From Clostridia bacterium (GTDB taxonomy: Bacteria; Bacillota; Clostridia; Christensenellales; UBA1242): a stretch of DNA of 64,000 nucleotides. Of the stretch, positions 31,457 to 42,823 are shown in pieces (within the stretch, counting starts at the first letter, position 1; each line of letters opens with the position of its first letter). The DNA is taken from the NCBI GenBank assembly GCA_017467585.1, contig JAFUSR010000001.1, positions 1 through 64,000 on the forward strand. Direction: 5' to 3'. The position numbers and the translations under genes are program-made. A model generated the notes under the pieces. That model had not been told where the DNA came from, ran no database searches, and saw only the letters and a list, made by a program, of their open reading frames with translations.

Positions 31457-32243
31457 ATCCCATGACAACATCTAAAACCATCATCAGTGCAAACCCAAGC
31501 ATCACTCCCCATGTTCCAAAGTGAGGGTGTTCCTCAAGTTTGGCCTCAGGAATAAGTTCTTCAGTTACCACAAATATCATAGCGCCGGCAGCAAACGATA
31601 ATATCCATGGCTGCAACACATGAATTTGCGACGCCAAAAAATAGCCCAAACAAGCAAAAACTGGTTCAACCGCTCCACTTATTGCACCGTAGAAAAAAGC
31701 CTTCGTCTTGCTGCCAGTTAAGTCTTTTATTGGCAAAGACACCGCCGTTCCCTCCGGAAAATTTTGAATGGCAATTCCTATTGCCAGCCCAAGCGCAGTA
31801 AGATATGCCGAAGATTGACCCGTTGCAGCTGCCGCACCAAAAGCAAAACCAACAGCCAGTCCTTCGGGAATGTTGTGAACAGTTATTGCCACAAAAAGTT
31901 TAAAAAGTCGTGCAAAATCAGCCTTGTTTTCTGCATTTTTTAAGGTTTTTGGTTGAAAATTGGGCACAATTTTGTCTAAAAGCACCAAAAAAATGCCACC
32001 GACTAAAAATCCAACGAGTGCCGGGACAAAACTCCAATCACCCCAATTTTTCATTTGTTCAAGCGACGGAATTAGCAGCGACCAAATGCTTGCGGCAATC
32101 ATAATACCAGCAGAAAAGCCCAAAACAAGAGTGCTAAATTTTTCGCTTGTCTTGCGCTTAAAAAAGAACACCACAGCAGACCCAGCTGTGGTCATAACAA
32201 AGGTAAAAAGAATTCCAAAAATAGTAACTAGTGTTGTGTTCAT
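31455..32243 (-). CDS. ZIP family metal transporter
   Basis: A 262-residue integral membrane protein with about eight spans. The metal-binding helices carry the ZIP signatures 'VHNIPEGLAVGFAFG' and 'QNFPEGTAVSLPI', and an N-terminal 'FSAGIMIAASIWSLLIP'. It fits the ZupT/GufA branch that imports zinc and other divalent metals. The start follows GAGGCAC. It is transcribed alone. Confidence 0.9.
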   Translation of the reverse strand: MNTTLVTIFGILFTFVMTTAGSAVVFFFKRKTSEKFSTLVLGFSAGIMIAASIWSLLIPSLEQMKNWGDWSFVPALVGFLVGGIFLVLLDKIVPNFQPKTLKNAENKADFARLFKLFVAITVHNIPEGLAVGFAFGAAAATGQSSAYLTALGLAIGIAIQNFPEGTAVSLPIKDLTGSKTKAFFYGAISGAVEPVFACLGYFLASQIHVLQPWILSFAAGAMIFVVTEELIPEAKLEEHPHFGTWGVMLGFALMMVLDVVMG

Positions 32244-32312
32244 ATGTGCCTCAAATGTTAGTCAAAATATTATATGGCACGACACATTTTTTTGTTAAAA
32301 CTAAGCGCGGCA

Positions 32313-32343
32313 ACAAAAAAAACAGGGTGTTCCCCTGTTTTTG
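32313..32343 (-). terminator. terminator after the gene at 32352
   Basis: ACAGGG (32322-32327) pairs with CCCTGT (32333-32338); T tracts follow on both strands. Confidence 0.75.
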
Positions 32344-32351
32344 TATGACAC

Positions 32352-33611
32352 TTATTCTTCTGTCTTTTGTTTTGTGGCTTCTTCTTGTTTTGAAATTTTT
32401 ATATTTCCTTTTTCAATTGCTTCAAAGATTCTTTTAACTGAATTATATTCTTCTGGCGAGACGTTTGAAATTTTAATTTCGGTTACATTCATTAGATCCC
32501 AAGAATGATTAACCTCATATTCGATTAAGTCTTTAACCCTTTCATATTCTTTTGGCGCAACTTTTTTAAAAGTGAGGGCATAGTTTGAATCACATATAAT
32601 TTCATAATATAGAGACATTCTTGCATCACGAATGACATCATCACTAACATCAAACTTTTGATTAGGATAGCGAAACTCAATCATGTTTGCGTCTAAATCG
32701 TTAATCTCAACATAGGCATGATATTCACTTTTTCCTTCTTCGAGTTGGTTTAAAACTTTGTTTTTAATGTCTCTGATTTTTTGTTGATTTGTTGATTTAA
32801 AAATTCTGTTGTTATACGAAAAATAATAAGTCTTGCCGTCATTCCATGTCATAATTGGATATTCTGCAATATTTTTATTTTTTAAATATTCATAAATCTC
32901 ATCTTGAGTTCCAACAAAAGTGTCGTCATTAAACTCATAAGAGAAATTATTTGTTTGTGGGTCAAAAGAAAGAAAATAGTCTTTATCTCCAATGGTCTCT
33001 GAACGATATTCACACGCTCCACGCGGAAAAATTCTTTTGCTATCGTCTTCTAAAGAAAATGCCGATCTTGCCATAGTGCGCTCAACAAGCAAATCTGCGA
33101 GATTATCTTTAACAGGAAGTTGAACAGGAACAACCATCTCATATTTTTTGTCAACAGCAGCAACTTCTTCTGGACTTTTTGCTCTTTTTCTCTCTATAAA
33201 GTGCGACACAATTAGTGTGAGCAAGCGATGGTTGCCATCGTTGTTGTTATAAAATTTTCCGTTGCTGCCCATATAAACAGGCATAATCTGTTTTCTGTTA
33301 ACAAAACTCTGTTTTATGTCGAATTGATTGTTGCCTATGTTCTCCCAAAAAAGTTGGTTGTCAGAGCTATTTTGATAAAATATCCAGTGAGAAAGGTCCT
33401 CACCACTATCTTTTCGATCATAACTGTTATTTTCAAAATTAAGTGGATATAACTTGTAGAGCACCGGTCTAACAAATTCGTGCCCTCTGCCAGAGCAAGA
33501 AGCCAAATTTCTCTTGCGATATAAAAAATCCTGAACATCTGGAGCAAAAAAGTCAATGTCGTTTTTAGCAAAAAGTTGTTTTAATGCTTCAATTTTTTCT
33601 TGCTCTGTCAT
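32352..33611 (-). CDS. hypothetical protein with ParB-like DGNHR motif
   Basis: A 419-residue soluble protein. Residues about 113-135 ('MGSNGKFYNNNDGNHRLL') recall the GxHR/DGxHR box of ParB/sulfiredoxin-fold nucleases and ATPases, preceded by strands 'KQIMPVYMG'. The rest, including a long helical, acidic C-terminal half, is not recognised. The start follows GGGGGG seven to nine bases upstream. A ParB-like fold is suggested from one motif only. Confidence 0.65.
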   Translation of the reverse strand: MTEQEKIEALKQLFAKNDIDFFAPDVQDFLYRKRNLASCSGRGHEFVRPVLYKLYPLNFENNSYDRKDSGEDLSHWIFYQNSSDNQLFWENIGNNQFDIKQSFVNRKQIMPVYMGSNGKFYNNNDGNHRLLTLIVSHFIERKRAKSPEEVAAVDKKYEMVVPVQLPVKDNLADLLVERTMARSAFSLEDDSKRIFPRGACEYRSETIGDKDYFLSFDPQTNNFSYEFNDDTFVGTQDEIYEYLKNKNIAEYPIMTWNDGKTYYFSYNNRIFKSTNQQKIRDIKNKVLNQLEEGKSEYHAYVEINDLDANMIEFRYPNQKFDVSDDVIRDARMSLYYEIICDSNYALTFKKVAPKEYERVKDLIEYEVNHSWDLMNVTEIKISNVSPEEYNSVKRIFEAIEKGNIKISKQEEATKQKTEE

Positions 33612-33681
33612 TCTTGTTTGCCCCCCTTTGTTGATTATAATAATTATACCACATTTCTACAAATTTGTATATATTTACTAA

Positions 33682-33710
33682 AAAAACAAACTCACCGGTT
33701 TGTTTTTTTG
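33682..33710 (-). terminator. terminator of tRNA-Arg
   Basis: On the minus strand ACAAAC pairs with GTTTGT around CGGTGA and is followed by seven T residues. Confidence 0.7.
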
Positions 33711-33715
33711 TGATT

Positions 33716-33792
33716 TGGTGCGTCATGAGGGACTCGAACCCCCAACCTTTCGGTTCGAAGCCGAACACTCTATCCAGTTGAGCTAATGACGC
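33716..33792 (-). tRNA. tRNA-Arg (anticodon TCG)
   Basis: A 77-base cloverleaf. The anticodon stem TTCGG/CCGAA with loop CTTCGAA gives anticodon TCG. The acceptor GCGTCAT/ATGACGC is perfect, with discriminator A and encoded CCA. Confidence 0.95.
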
Positions 33793-33804
33793 AAATTCTC
33801 TTTA

Positions 33805-33833
33805 AGTATATTTATTTTTCACCAAATTTTCAA
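33805..33833 (-). promoter_or_regulatory. promoter of tRNA-Arg
   Basis: On the minus strand TTGAAA (33833-33828), 17-base spacer, TATACT (33810-33805). Confidence 0.65.
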
Positions 33834-33958
33834 GTTTTTGACACAATTTTTGCAAAATTTAATGGTTTTTGCAAAAATTTCTAGCTCTTTTGCGGTTTTT
33901 TGTTTAATATTTTTGACAAAATTATTTAAAATATTATTTTTAACACAATTGCAATTTG

Positions 33959-33988
33959 TTGCATAAACACTTGATTTTGTGCTAAAAT
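33959..33988 (+). promoter_or_regulatory. promoter placed directly before the signal peptidase start codon
   Basis: TTGCAT (33959-33964), 18-base spacer, TAAAAT (33983-33988), then seven bases and ATG at 33996. No Shine-Dalgarno sequence intervenes. Confidence 0.6.
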
Positions 33989-33995
33989 TTGAGTT

Positions 33996-34850
33996 ATGGA
34001 AAATCAAGAAGAGCAAAAACAAACACTGCCAGAAACACAAGTTTCTGCTGGCAGCGATGTTGAAATGATTGAAGTTAACACTCCAAACTTTTTTGGCCGC
34101 CATTTTTTGCACCTTCTTGCAATTTTTGGAATTGGCTTCTTGTCGTTCTTTTTTGTTTTCAATGTCTACTATGTTCCAATCACCATTGTGGGCAGCAGCA
34201 TGCAACCAACAATCAACACTTCAATAACCTATGCTAACGACACAAAACACTGCGATGTTGTTTATTATCGCGCAAAAGACAATTACGACATTGGAGATAT
34301 TTTGATAGTAAACGCCGTGCCTTATCTACCTTCTGAACAAGACTCTTCGTCGCCGGTGACATCAGTTATCAAACGCCTGGTTGCAAAACCTGGTCAGACT
34401 GTTGGCTTCAAAATTATAAATGCGGTTTATTCTCCATCGTCAGGCAGAATGACACTAACCTATAGTCTTTTGGTTGACGACGAACCCGAAAAGCTAGCAG
34501 AGCAACTCGGGCTTCAAACAACCTGCACAATGAGTTTTCCTGTTGTTGTCAATGGTTTAACTTTTGACTATGCAAACGTAAGAGAATATTCAGATTTCAC
34601 CCTAACAAAAGCTATTTGGGAATCTGTTAAAAATGTGTGGGCAAGCCTTTCAGAAACAAACCCTGTTACATATTCTATAACAATTGGCGATGGCGAGCTG
34701 TTTGCATGCGGCGACAACCGCAACAATTCAACAGACTGCCGCTGGTTTGGACCAATTAAACAAGCAGATGTTATGGGCAACGTTCGAATTCATGTGCCAT
34801 ATGGCAGCAACATGTTTGTTGCAATTTGGAACGCACTGTTTAAAAAATAA
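33996..34850 (+). CDS. sipS: signal peptidase I
   Basis: Membrane serine protease that removes signal peptides after Sec export. One N-terminal anchor (about 38-60) precedes the catalytic serine S68 in 'VGSSMQPTI' and the general-base lysine K126 in 'VIKRLVAKPGQTVGF'; the late box 'ACGDNRNNSTDCRWFGPI' completes the family set (usual form GDNR..S.DSR). The 284 residues exceed the usual Gram-positive length of about 185 owing to a 70-80-residue insertion between the Lys and GDNR boxes. The mRNA appears leaderless. The gene lies alone, with a lipoprotein gene downstream in its own unit. Confidence 0.93.
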   Translation: MENQEEQKQTLPETQVSAGSDVEMIEVNTPNFFGRHFLHLLAIFGIGFLSFFFVFNVYYVPITIVGSSMQPTINTSITYANDTKHCDVVYYRAKDNYDIGDILIVNAVPYLPSEQDSSSPVTSVIKRLVAKPGQTVGFKIINAVYSPSSGRMTLTYSLLVDDEPEKLAEQLGLQTTCTMSFPVVVNGLTFDYANVREYSDFTLTKAIWESVKNVWASLSETNPVTYSITIGDGELFACGDNRNNSTDCRWFGPIKQADVMGNVRIHVPYGSNMFVAIWNALFKK

Positions 34851-34882
34851 GCACCAATACTTTCGTGGTGCTTTTATTTTGC
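34849..34882 (+). terminator. terminator after signal peptidase
   Basis: AAGCACCA (34849-34856) pairs with TGGTGCTT (34866-34873), followed by a T-rich tail. Confidence 0.7.
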
Positions 34883-34892
34883 GCTGTTTGTG

Positions 34893-34921
34893 TTGATTTT
34901 TTGCTGCGATTATGTTATATT
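34893..34921 (+). promoter_or_regulatory. promoter placed directly before the lipoprotein start codon
   Basis: TTGATT (34893-34898), 17-base spacer, TATATT (34916-34921), then seven bases and ATG at 34929. Confidence 0.65.
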
Positions 34922-34928
34922 TTGTTAT

Positions 34929-35528
34929 ATGAAAAAGCACTTTAAAATGATTTCGGCTTTGTTTGCATGCACAATCTGTGTGCTTTCTTCTTTGCTGTTC
35001 TTTGGTTGCAAAAACACCAGCCCCGTTTCGACACCAGCAATCAACATGAACAGATATTTTTCTAACACCGTCGTCAGCCGAAATATAGATAGTGGCGCAA
35101 CATCAACAACCAACCTAACCCTTTCTTCATTTATTAGTGAAAGTGTTGACAAAACAACCCTCAAAAAGCACCGCAGTTTAACCTTTGACAGAAATGGTGC
35201 TTGGCTTAATGGAATGTATATTGAATGTGTTTATTTTTATGTTTATTCCGACACCGCACTCATCGACAGCCAACTTTCATTTTTAATGACTGGACTAGAT
35301 GGTGGGCTTTATGACGAAACCCTGCCTGAAGGAACCTATAAAGTAGAAAAGAACTCAATTGGCATTTCTGTTGAAGAAAATGGAAGCCAACTTGTTAGAG
35401 TTGACATTGGTCACAAAGTCACACAAAATGGATTTTCACTTGTGTTTGATTTTGATAACGATTTAGAATTCGGAAACTTTAGTTGGACAATCTATCACCT
35501 GACAGTTTATGGTGAAATAAGATTATAA
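34929..35528 (+). CDS. small lipoprotein
   Basis: A 199-residue protein with a type II signal peptide: basic start, hydrophobic core and lipobox 'LLFFGC' giving Cys27. The mature part is beta-rich with no recognised domain. The ATG at 34929 fits both the signal peptide and the promoter, and again no Shine-Dalgarno sequence is present. Probably an extracellular, membrane-anchored protein of unknown role. Confidence 0.8.
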   Translation: MKKHFKMISALFACTICVLSSLLFFGCKNTSPVSTPAINMNRYFSNTVVSRNIDSGATSTTNLTLSSFISESVDKTTLKKHRSLTFDRNGAWLNGMYIECVYFYVYSDTALIDSQLSFLMTGLDGGLYDETLPEGTYKVEKNSIGISVEENGSQLVRVDIGHKVTQNGFSLVFDFDNDLEFGNFSWTIYHLTVYGEIRL

Positions 35529-35530
35529 CA

Positions 35531-35587
35531 AAAAAAGCGAAGTCAACTTACTTGTTTTTGGTGGAAAAGTTTTCTTCGCTTTTAATT
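35531..35587 (+). terminator. long-loop terminator after the lipoprotein gene
   Basis: AAAAAGCGAAG (35532-35542) pairs with CTTCGCTTTT (35574-35583) across a 31-base loop with weak inner pairing. Confidence 0.6.
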
Positions 35588-35659
35588 ATTGGCAAACAAT
35601 AGAGATATTTTGTTTGCGTAAAACTAGTATGTGCTCATATTTTTAAATTATGCAACAAA

Positions 35660-35692
35660 AATAAAAACCACTCGCTTTGAGTGGTTTTTATT
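35660..35692 (-). terminator. terminator of gyrB-gyrA
   Basis: AAAACCACTC (35664-35673) pairs with GAGTGGTTTT (35679-35688), with T-rich sequence on the minus strand. Confidence 0.8.
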
Positions 35693-35703
35693 GCTTTTAT
35701 TTA

Positions 35704-38229
35704 TTATTCACCATCGGTTGAAAGTGTTTCTTCAATTTCAAGTGGCTCTAAGTCGCTTTCGTCTGTTTGGTCTTCAGCAACCTTGTCTGCAACAGCAAGG
35801 CACACAACCTTGTCGCCAGGAGCAACTTTCATAATCTTGACACCAAGTGTGTCACGACCAATTGTGCTGATTGAACTTGCTGGTGTTCTGATAACAATTC
35901 CGTTGTTAGAAATAAGCATAACATCTTCATCTTCTGAAACTTGTTTAAGTCCAACAAGTTTTCCAGTTTTATCATTAAACACGCCGGCTTTAACACCCTT
36001 TCCGCGTCTATTTTGTTGACGATATTCGTCTTGTGGACATCTCTTTCCGAAGCCTTGTTCGGTTACGGTTAAGATTTGAGTTCCTTCGCGAAGAACAAGC
36101 ATGTCAACGAGATAGTCGTCGTCAGACAAATCAATAGCTTTAACACCCATTGTGTCACGAGAAAGTGGACGGCAATCTTCTTCGCTAAATCTGATAACCT
36201 TGCCCATGTTGCTTGCAACAATAATGTCGCTGTTTCCAGTTGTATATTCAACTGCCAAAAGCTCGTCACCTTGGGCAAGGGCGATTGCAATTTTTCCGTT
36301 CTTTCTAATGCTGTCATATTCTTTAACATCAGTTTTCTTAATCATGCCGTTTTTGGTTGCAATAACAAGATATCCTGTGTCCATAACATCTTTAGGAAGA
36401 AGTGTTGTAACTTTTTCGCCCTCTTCAAGGTTCAACAGGTTGACCATAGCTCGTCCACGAGCAGCCTTTTGTCCTTCTGGGATTTCATAACCCTTAAGGG
36501 TGTAAACTTTTCCGAAGTTTGTGAAGAACATAAGTGTGTCGTGTGTGTTAGAAATGAACATTCTTTCAACAAAGTCTTCTTCTTTTGGCTTGTGGCCAGT
36601 TGCGCCCATTCCACCACGAGCCTGAGTGCGATATTCGCTGACAGGAACACGCTTAATGTAGCCATAGTGTGTCATTGAAATGACGATATCTTCTTTTTCG
36701 ATAAGGTCTTCAATAGATATGTCAGAAACATCAAAAGAAATTTCACTCTTTCTGTCTTCGCCATATTTGTCTGCGATTTCAGAAAGTTCGCTTATGATGA
36801 TTTCTTTAACCCTTTCTTCATGAGCCAAAATGTCTTTAAATTCAACAATCTGACCATGAATAAAGTCGAGTTCTTCTTTAAGTTTTTCAACTTCAAGGCT
36901 GGTTAAGCGTTGAAGTCTCATGTCTAGAATTGCATTTGATTGCTTATCAGACAGAACAAATGCTTGTTGAAGTTTAACATTTGCGTCTGCACGGTCTGTT
37001 GAGCCTTTAATAATTTTGATAACTTCGTCAATGTTTGCAAGAGCAATAACAAGTCCCTCGAGAATATGAGCTCTCTCTTCTGCTTTTGCAAGATCAAATT
37101 TTGTTCTTCTGACAATAACTTGTTCTTGGTGGGCAATGTAGCAAGCAAGCATTTGTTTTAAGTTCAAAATTTTTGGAGTTCCCTGGTCAAGCGCAAGGAA
37201 GTTAATTCCATAAGATGTTTGAAGAGCTGTGAGCTTAAAGAGCATGTTCAAAACAATTTCTTTTTGATAGCCTTGTTTGATGTCGATAACAACTCTCATT
37301 CCCTTTCTGTCTGATTCATCACGAATAAATGTAATTCCTTCAAGGCGTTTGTCTTTAACAAGGTCCGCAATGTGAGAAATAAGTTCAGATTTGTTAACTT
37401 GATAAGGAATTTCATCAACAATGATTCTGTCTTTGTCGCCATGAACTTCATAGTGGGTTTTTGCACGAACAACAACATTGCCCTTTCCGGTTACATAAGC
37501 ATTTTTGAGTCCCTCTTTTCCGAGGATTATACCACCAGTTGGGTAGTCAGGGCCAGGAACATAAGCTAAAAGTTCTTCAACCGAAATATCTGGGTTTTTA
37601 ATTTGCGCAATAACTGCGTTAGAAACTTCACGAAGGTTGTGTGGTGGAATGTTTGTTGCCATTCCGACAGCAATTCCGTCGCTTCCGTTAACCAATAGGT
37701 TTGGAAAACGGCTAGGAAGAACAACAGGCTCCATGTGGTCTCCGTCGAAGTTAGGAGTGAAGTCTACTGTGTCTTTGTCGATATCTCTAAGCATTTCGCT
37801 TGCAATTTTAGAAAGTCTTGCTTCGGTGTAACGATAAGCAGCTGGTGGGTCGCCATCGACTGAACCAAAGTTTCCGTGGCCATCAACAAGTGGACAGCCA
37901 ATTGAAAAGTCTTGAGCCAAACGCACAAGCGCACCATAAACTGAGCTGTCGCCATGTGGGTGATATTTTCCTAGCACATCACCGACAATTCTTGCACATT
38001 TTTTGTGTGGTTTGTCGTGAGTGAGGCCGATTTCGTTCATATCGTAAAGAATTCTTCTGTGAACTGGTTTTAATCCATCACGAACGTCGGGAATAGCACG
38101 GCTAACGTTAACCGCCATGGCGTATGCCATGAATGACTTTTTAAGTTCGTCGTTGATTTCAACATTTAAATATTTGGTGTTATCAACAAGTTGCTCATAT
38201 TCTGCTGAATAATCATGTTTCTTTGCCAT
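35704..38229 (-). CDS. gyrA: DNA gyrase subunit A
   Basis: Breakage-reunion subunit of gyrase, which introduces negative supercoils. The catalytic tyrosine is in '[14 protein letters not shown]', the winged-helix/tower domains follow, and the C-terminal beta-pinwheel has blades such as '[13 protein letters not shown]' and the GyrA-box region '[11 protein letters not shown]'. At 841 residues it is full length. In the quinolone region '[17 protein letters not shown]' the first key serine (S95) is kept, but the fourth residue on is glycine (G99) where acidic residues are usual. The ATG at 38229 follows GGAGGG. It is ten bases after gyrB. Confidence 0.97.
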   Translation of the reverse strand: MAKKHDYSAEYEQLVDNTKYLNVEINDELKKSFMAYAMAVNVSRAIPDVRDGLKPVHRRILYDMNEIGLTHDKPHKKCARIVGDVLGKYHPHGDSSVYGALVRLAQDFSIGCPLVDGHGNFGSVDGDPPAAYRYTEARLSKIASEMLRDIDKDTVDFTPNFDGDHMEPVVLPSRFPNLLVNGSDGIAVGMATNIPPHNLREVSNAVIAQIKNPDISVEELLAYVPGPDYPTGGIILGKEGLKNAYVTGKGNVVVRAKTHYEVHGDKDRIIVDEIPYQVNKSELISHIADLVKDKRLEGITFIRDESDRKGMRVVIDIKQGYQKEIVLNMLFKLTALQTSYGINFLALDQGTPKILNLKQMLACYIAHQEQVIVRRTKFDLAKAEERAHILEGLVIALANIDEVIKIIKGSTDRADANVKLQQAFVLSDKQSNAILDMRLQRLTSLEVEKLKEELDFIHGQIVEFKDILAHEERVKEIIISELSEIADKYGEDRKSEISFDVSDISIEDLIEKEDIVISMTHYGYIKRVPVSEYRTQARGGMGATGHKPKEEDFVERMFISNTHDTLMFFTNFGKVYTLKGYEIPEGQKAARGRAMVNLLNLEEGEKVTTLLPKDVMDTGYLVIATKNGMIKKTDVKEYDSIRKNGKIAIALAQGDELLAVEYTTGNSDIIVASNMGKVIRFSEEDCRPLSRDTMGVKAIDLSDDDYLVDMLVLREGTQILTVTEQGFGKRCPQDEYRQQNRRGKGVKAGVFNDKTGKLVGLKQVSEDEDVMLISNNGIVIRTPASSISTIGRDTLGVKIMKVAPGDKVVCLAVADKVAEDQTDESDLEPLEIEETLSTDGE

Positions 38230-38239
38230 TTTATCCCTC

Positions 38240-40183
<1,944 letters not shown>

Positions 40184-40430
40184 TCATATTTTGCCTCTAG
40201 AAGCCATTTTTAGCCCCTTGGCAACCATCTGCTTGTATTATATCAAAAACAGCCGCAAGCGCGCAACCAAATTGAACATATTTATTTTATAAATTTATAA
40301 ATATTAATAAACAACACGAGCGCACGCGCGCATGTTAAAACATGTAACAATAAAAAACATGTCAAATTTGTTTTATTTTTATTGAATAAAACTGCTATAA
40401 TTTGACTGACAAACATTAAGGAGAACAAAA

Positions 40431-40961
40431 ATGAGTTTATTTAACAAGAAAAAAAGCCAATATGTTGGCAAAAAAAGCATTATTATTTATTTTTCAAGGG
40501 CGGACGAAAATTATGCAGTTGGATATATCACAAAGGGAAACACAGAAGTTGTTGCTGAATATATCAGAGATTTAACAAGCGCCGACATGTTTAAAGTTGA
40601 GCGCAAAATTCCTTATGCAAAAGACTATAACACCTGCATTCGTGAAGCTCAAGAAGAGCAACAGAAAAACGAGCGTCCTGAACTCGTTGCCACTCTCGAC
40701 AATATAGACGACTATGAAGTTGTTTATGTTGGTGCACCAGTTTATTGGGGATATGTTCCTCAGCCAATGGTTACTCAACTCGAAAAACTAAATTTTGAGG
40801 GCAAAATTGTTCGTCCATTCACCACTCACGAGGGCTCTGGGCTTGGAAGCATTCCTAGTCAGCTCAAAACACTTTGCAAGGGCGCAACAATTGAAAGTGG
40901 CCTTGCCATTCGTGGAGCAGATGCTCACTCTTCTAAAAACAGAGTTGAAGACTGGGTTTAA
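40431..40961 (+). CDS. flavodoxin-family protein
   Basis: A 176-residue protein of the flavodoxin-like fold (flavodoxin_4 type): the first strand and phosphate loop are 'KKSIIIYFSRADENY', and 'VVYVGAPVYWGYVPQPMV' is the second FMN-contact loop. It probably binds FMN and carries electrons or reduces small substrates. The start follows AAGGAG eight bases upstream; a -10 TATAAT lies at 40396-40401. It is divergent from gyrB; the 265 bases between hold an AT-rich tract (40285-40315) and repeated ACATGT words, with no DnaA boxes. Confidence 0.82.
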   Translation: MSLFNKKKSQYVGKKSIIIYFSRADENYAVGYITKGNTEVVAEYIRDLTSADMFKVERKIPYAKDYNTCIREAQEEQQKNERPELVATLDNIDDYEVVYVGAPVYWGYVPQPMVTQLEKLNFEGKIVRPFTTHEGSGLGSIPSQLKTLCKGATIESGLAIRGADAHSSKNRVEDWV

Positions 40962-40970
40962 TTGAAACAC

Positions 40971-41003
40971 AAAAAAAGGCTTGGCTAAACCAAGTCTTTT
41001 TTT
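40971..41003. terminator. bidirectional terminator
   Basis: AAAAGGCTTGG (40974-40984) pairs with CCAAGTCTTTT (40990-41000, one G-T pair) between convergent genes. Confidence 0.8.
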
Positions 41004-41012
41004 GTTTGATTT

Positions 41013-41690
41013 TTATTTGTTTTTGTTTGTCTTATAGTCGCTAACTTGATTGTATTTAATAAGGCAAGCATTGATAAATTGTTTTGTCTTTTTAAGTGAC
41101 ATGGCAAACAAAATTGCAAACACAAAGTTGACACAAAGCATGAGCGAAATTTCTGTTACTATCATGGCAGCGCCAGAGAGAACTGATGTGCTTTTTGTTA
41201 TTGCCTTAACAAGCAGCGCAATCACCTCATAAATCACAATGCCAAGGCTTGCATAACTAAACGCAGAGAACACAAGAAATCTGTCGGTTGTTTTGACAAT
41301 ATTTTTTGCGTCTTTTTGAGTGTTATAAAACAGCGATACTGACAAAATGTTAAACAGAACTGCCAAATAAGCCACAAACACAAGTGTTCCCGCAATGGTA
41401 TGATACCAACTGAAAAGATAATAAACGTTTGTGAAAATCAAAAAGGCCAAATAAAACAAACACTTAAACCAATCTGGAATAATTAAGTTGCGAATTTTTT
41501 CAACAAACATGAACGCAACATAACAAAGTAAGCAAACAACAACAATAACTAGCGCCCAAACATAATTAAAGTGGCTGCCAGCAATTGATGCAATATTAAG
41601 CACTCCAAAAGCGCCGAGCGCCAAAAGGATTGTCCATGCTCCGCAAACGCCAAGAGCTCCATAGAGCAAAATGTTAGATAATTTTTTCAT
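41013..41690 (-). CDS. multi-span membrane protein downstream of dnaN
   Basis: A 225-residue hydrophobic protein with six or seven predicted spans; no family is recognised. The ATG at 41690 is chosen from GGGG eight bases upstream and gives the initial 'MKKLSNILLYG'. It starts eight bases after the dnaN stop, so it is the third gene of the dnaA operon. Nothing links its function to replication. Confidence 0.7.
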   Translation of the reverse strand: MKKLSNILLYGALGVCGAWTILLALGAFGVLNIASIAGSHFNYVWALVIVVVCLLCYVAFMFVEKIRNLIIPDWFKCLFYLAFLIFTNVYYLFSWYHTIAGTLVFVAYLAVLFNILSVSLFYNTQKDAKNIVKTTDRFLVFSAFSYASLGIVIYEVIALLVKAITKSTSVLSGAAMIVTEISLMLCVNFVFAILFAMSLKKTKQFINACLIKYNQVSDYKTNKNK

Positions 41691-41698
41691 GTTTTCCC

Positions 41699-42805
41699 CT
41701 ATTCTCCCATGAGCCTTACTGGGAACACGACAAACAAGTAGCTGTTGTTTTCTGGTGATGTGATTGTGCATGGATAAATGCTAGAAGCAAAGCTCATTTT
41801 AATATACTCTTCTTGAATATTGCGCAAGCAGTCTGCAATGTATCTTGCATTAAACGCGATAACCAAGTCTTTTCCGTCTAGGCTTATTGTGATTTTTTCG
41901 GTAACATTTCCGATGTCAGAAGAGCTTGTCATTGTAAGCAGTTTGTCGCGAATGTCAAACTTAACAAGGTTGTTAGTGTTGAATCTGGCAAGCAAACTTG
42001 CGCGTTCAAGGCCATATTCTAGTTGACGCTTGTTGACAATGATTTCGGTTGTAGACGCGGTTCCTAGGGCGTTTTTGTAGTTTATAAATTCACCTTCGAG
42101 TTTGCGTGTCATAATGTTTGTGCTGCCAAGGTTAACCAAAAGATAATTGTCTGAAACGTGAATTTTAAGTTCTTCATCTTCACCATCAATAAGTTTGCTA
42201 ACTTCTGCAAGGCATCTTGCTGGAATAACAAATTCCATGTCTTTGCTCGAGTTAATCAGTTTGTGCTTAACTTGAGCAATTCTAAATCCGTCGAGAGCCG
42301 CAACTGTCATTTCGCCCCCAGCAATTTCAAACTTGCAGCCCTTCAAAATTGGTCTTGCGTCGTCAAGCGCAACGGCAAAAATTGTCTTGTCGATTGCATC
42401 TCTAAAGTCAAACTTGCTAACAACAAAATAATCGCTCTCGTCGAATGTTTTAATAATAGGAAATTCCTCTGCGTTTAATAGCTGCAAATATCCTTCGCTG
42501 TCAGTATACCTAATCTTAAGAGTGCCCTGTTCTGTTGAAGACAATTCAATTTGTTCGTTTGAAAGTTTTTTAACAAAGTCTGCAAAGAACTTGCCAGGAA
42601 CAACAACATCTCCAGCAATTTTAACGTCGGCTGGAATGGTCTTTTCAATAGAAATTTCAAGATCGGTAGCCGAAAGTGTTAATGTGTCTTCACTTGCATG
42701 AAGTTTAATTCCCTCTAAAATTGGGTTGGTTGTGCGAACCGCAGTGGCTTTGATAACCTTTAAAACTGCATCGCTTAAGTCTAATCCTTCACAAATAACT
42801 CTCAT
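41699..42805 (-). CDS. dnaN: DNA polymerase III beta sliding clamp
   Basis: The ring-shaped clamp that tethers the replicative polymerase to DNA. It has 368 residues in three repeated clamp domains, with typical segments 'RTTNPILEGIKLHA' and 'ALDGFRIAQVKH' and the C-terminal 'LFVVFPVRL', which forms part of the partner-binding pocket. The start follows AAGGAG. It is 18 bases from dnaA, in the usual dnaA-dnaN order, leaving no room for an origin between them. Confidence 0.96.
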   Translation of the reverse strand: MRVICEGLDLSDAVLKVIKATAVRTTNPILEGIKLHASEDTLTLSATDLEISIEKTIPADVKIAGDVVVPGKFFADFVKKLSNEQIELSSTEQGTLKIRYTDSEGYLQLLNAEEFPIIKTFDESDYFVVSKFDFRDAIDKTIFAVALDDARPILKGCKFEIAGGEMTVAALDGFRIAQVKHKLINSSKDMEFVIPARCLAEVSKLIDGEDEELKIHVSDNYLLVNLGSTNIMTRKLEGEFINYKNALGTASTTEIIVNKRQLEYGLERASLLARFNTNNLVKFDIRDKLLTMTSSSDIGNVTEKITISLDGKDLVIAFNARYIADCLRNIQEEYIKMSFASSIYPCTITSPENNSYLFVVFPVRLMGE

Positions 42806-42823
42806 AATATTCTCCTTCTGTTT

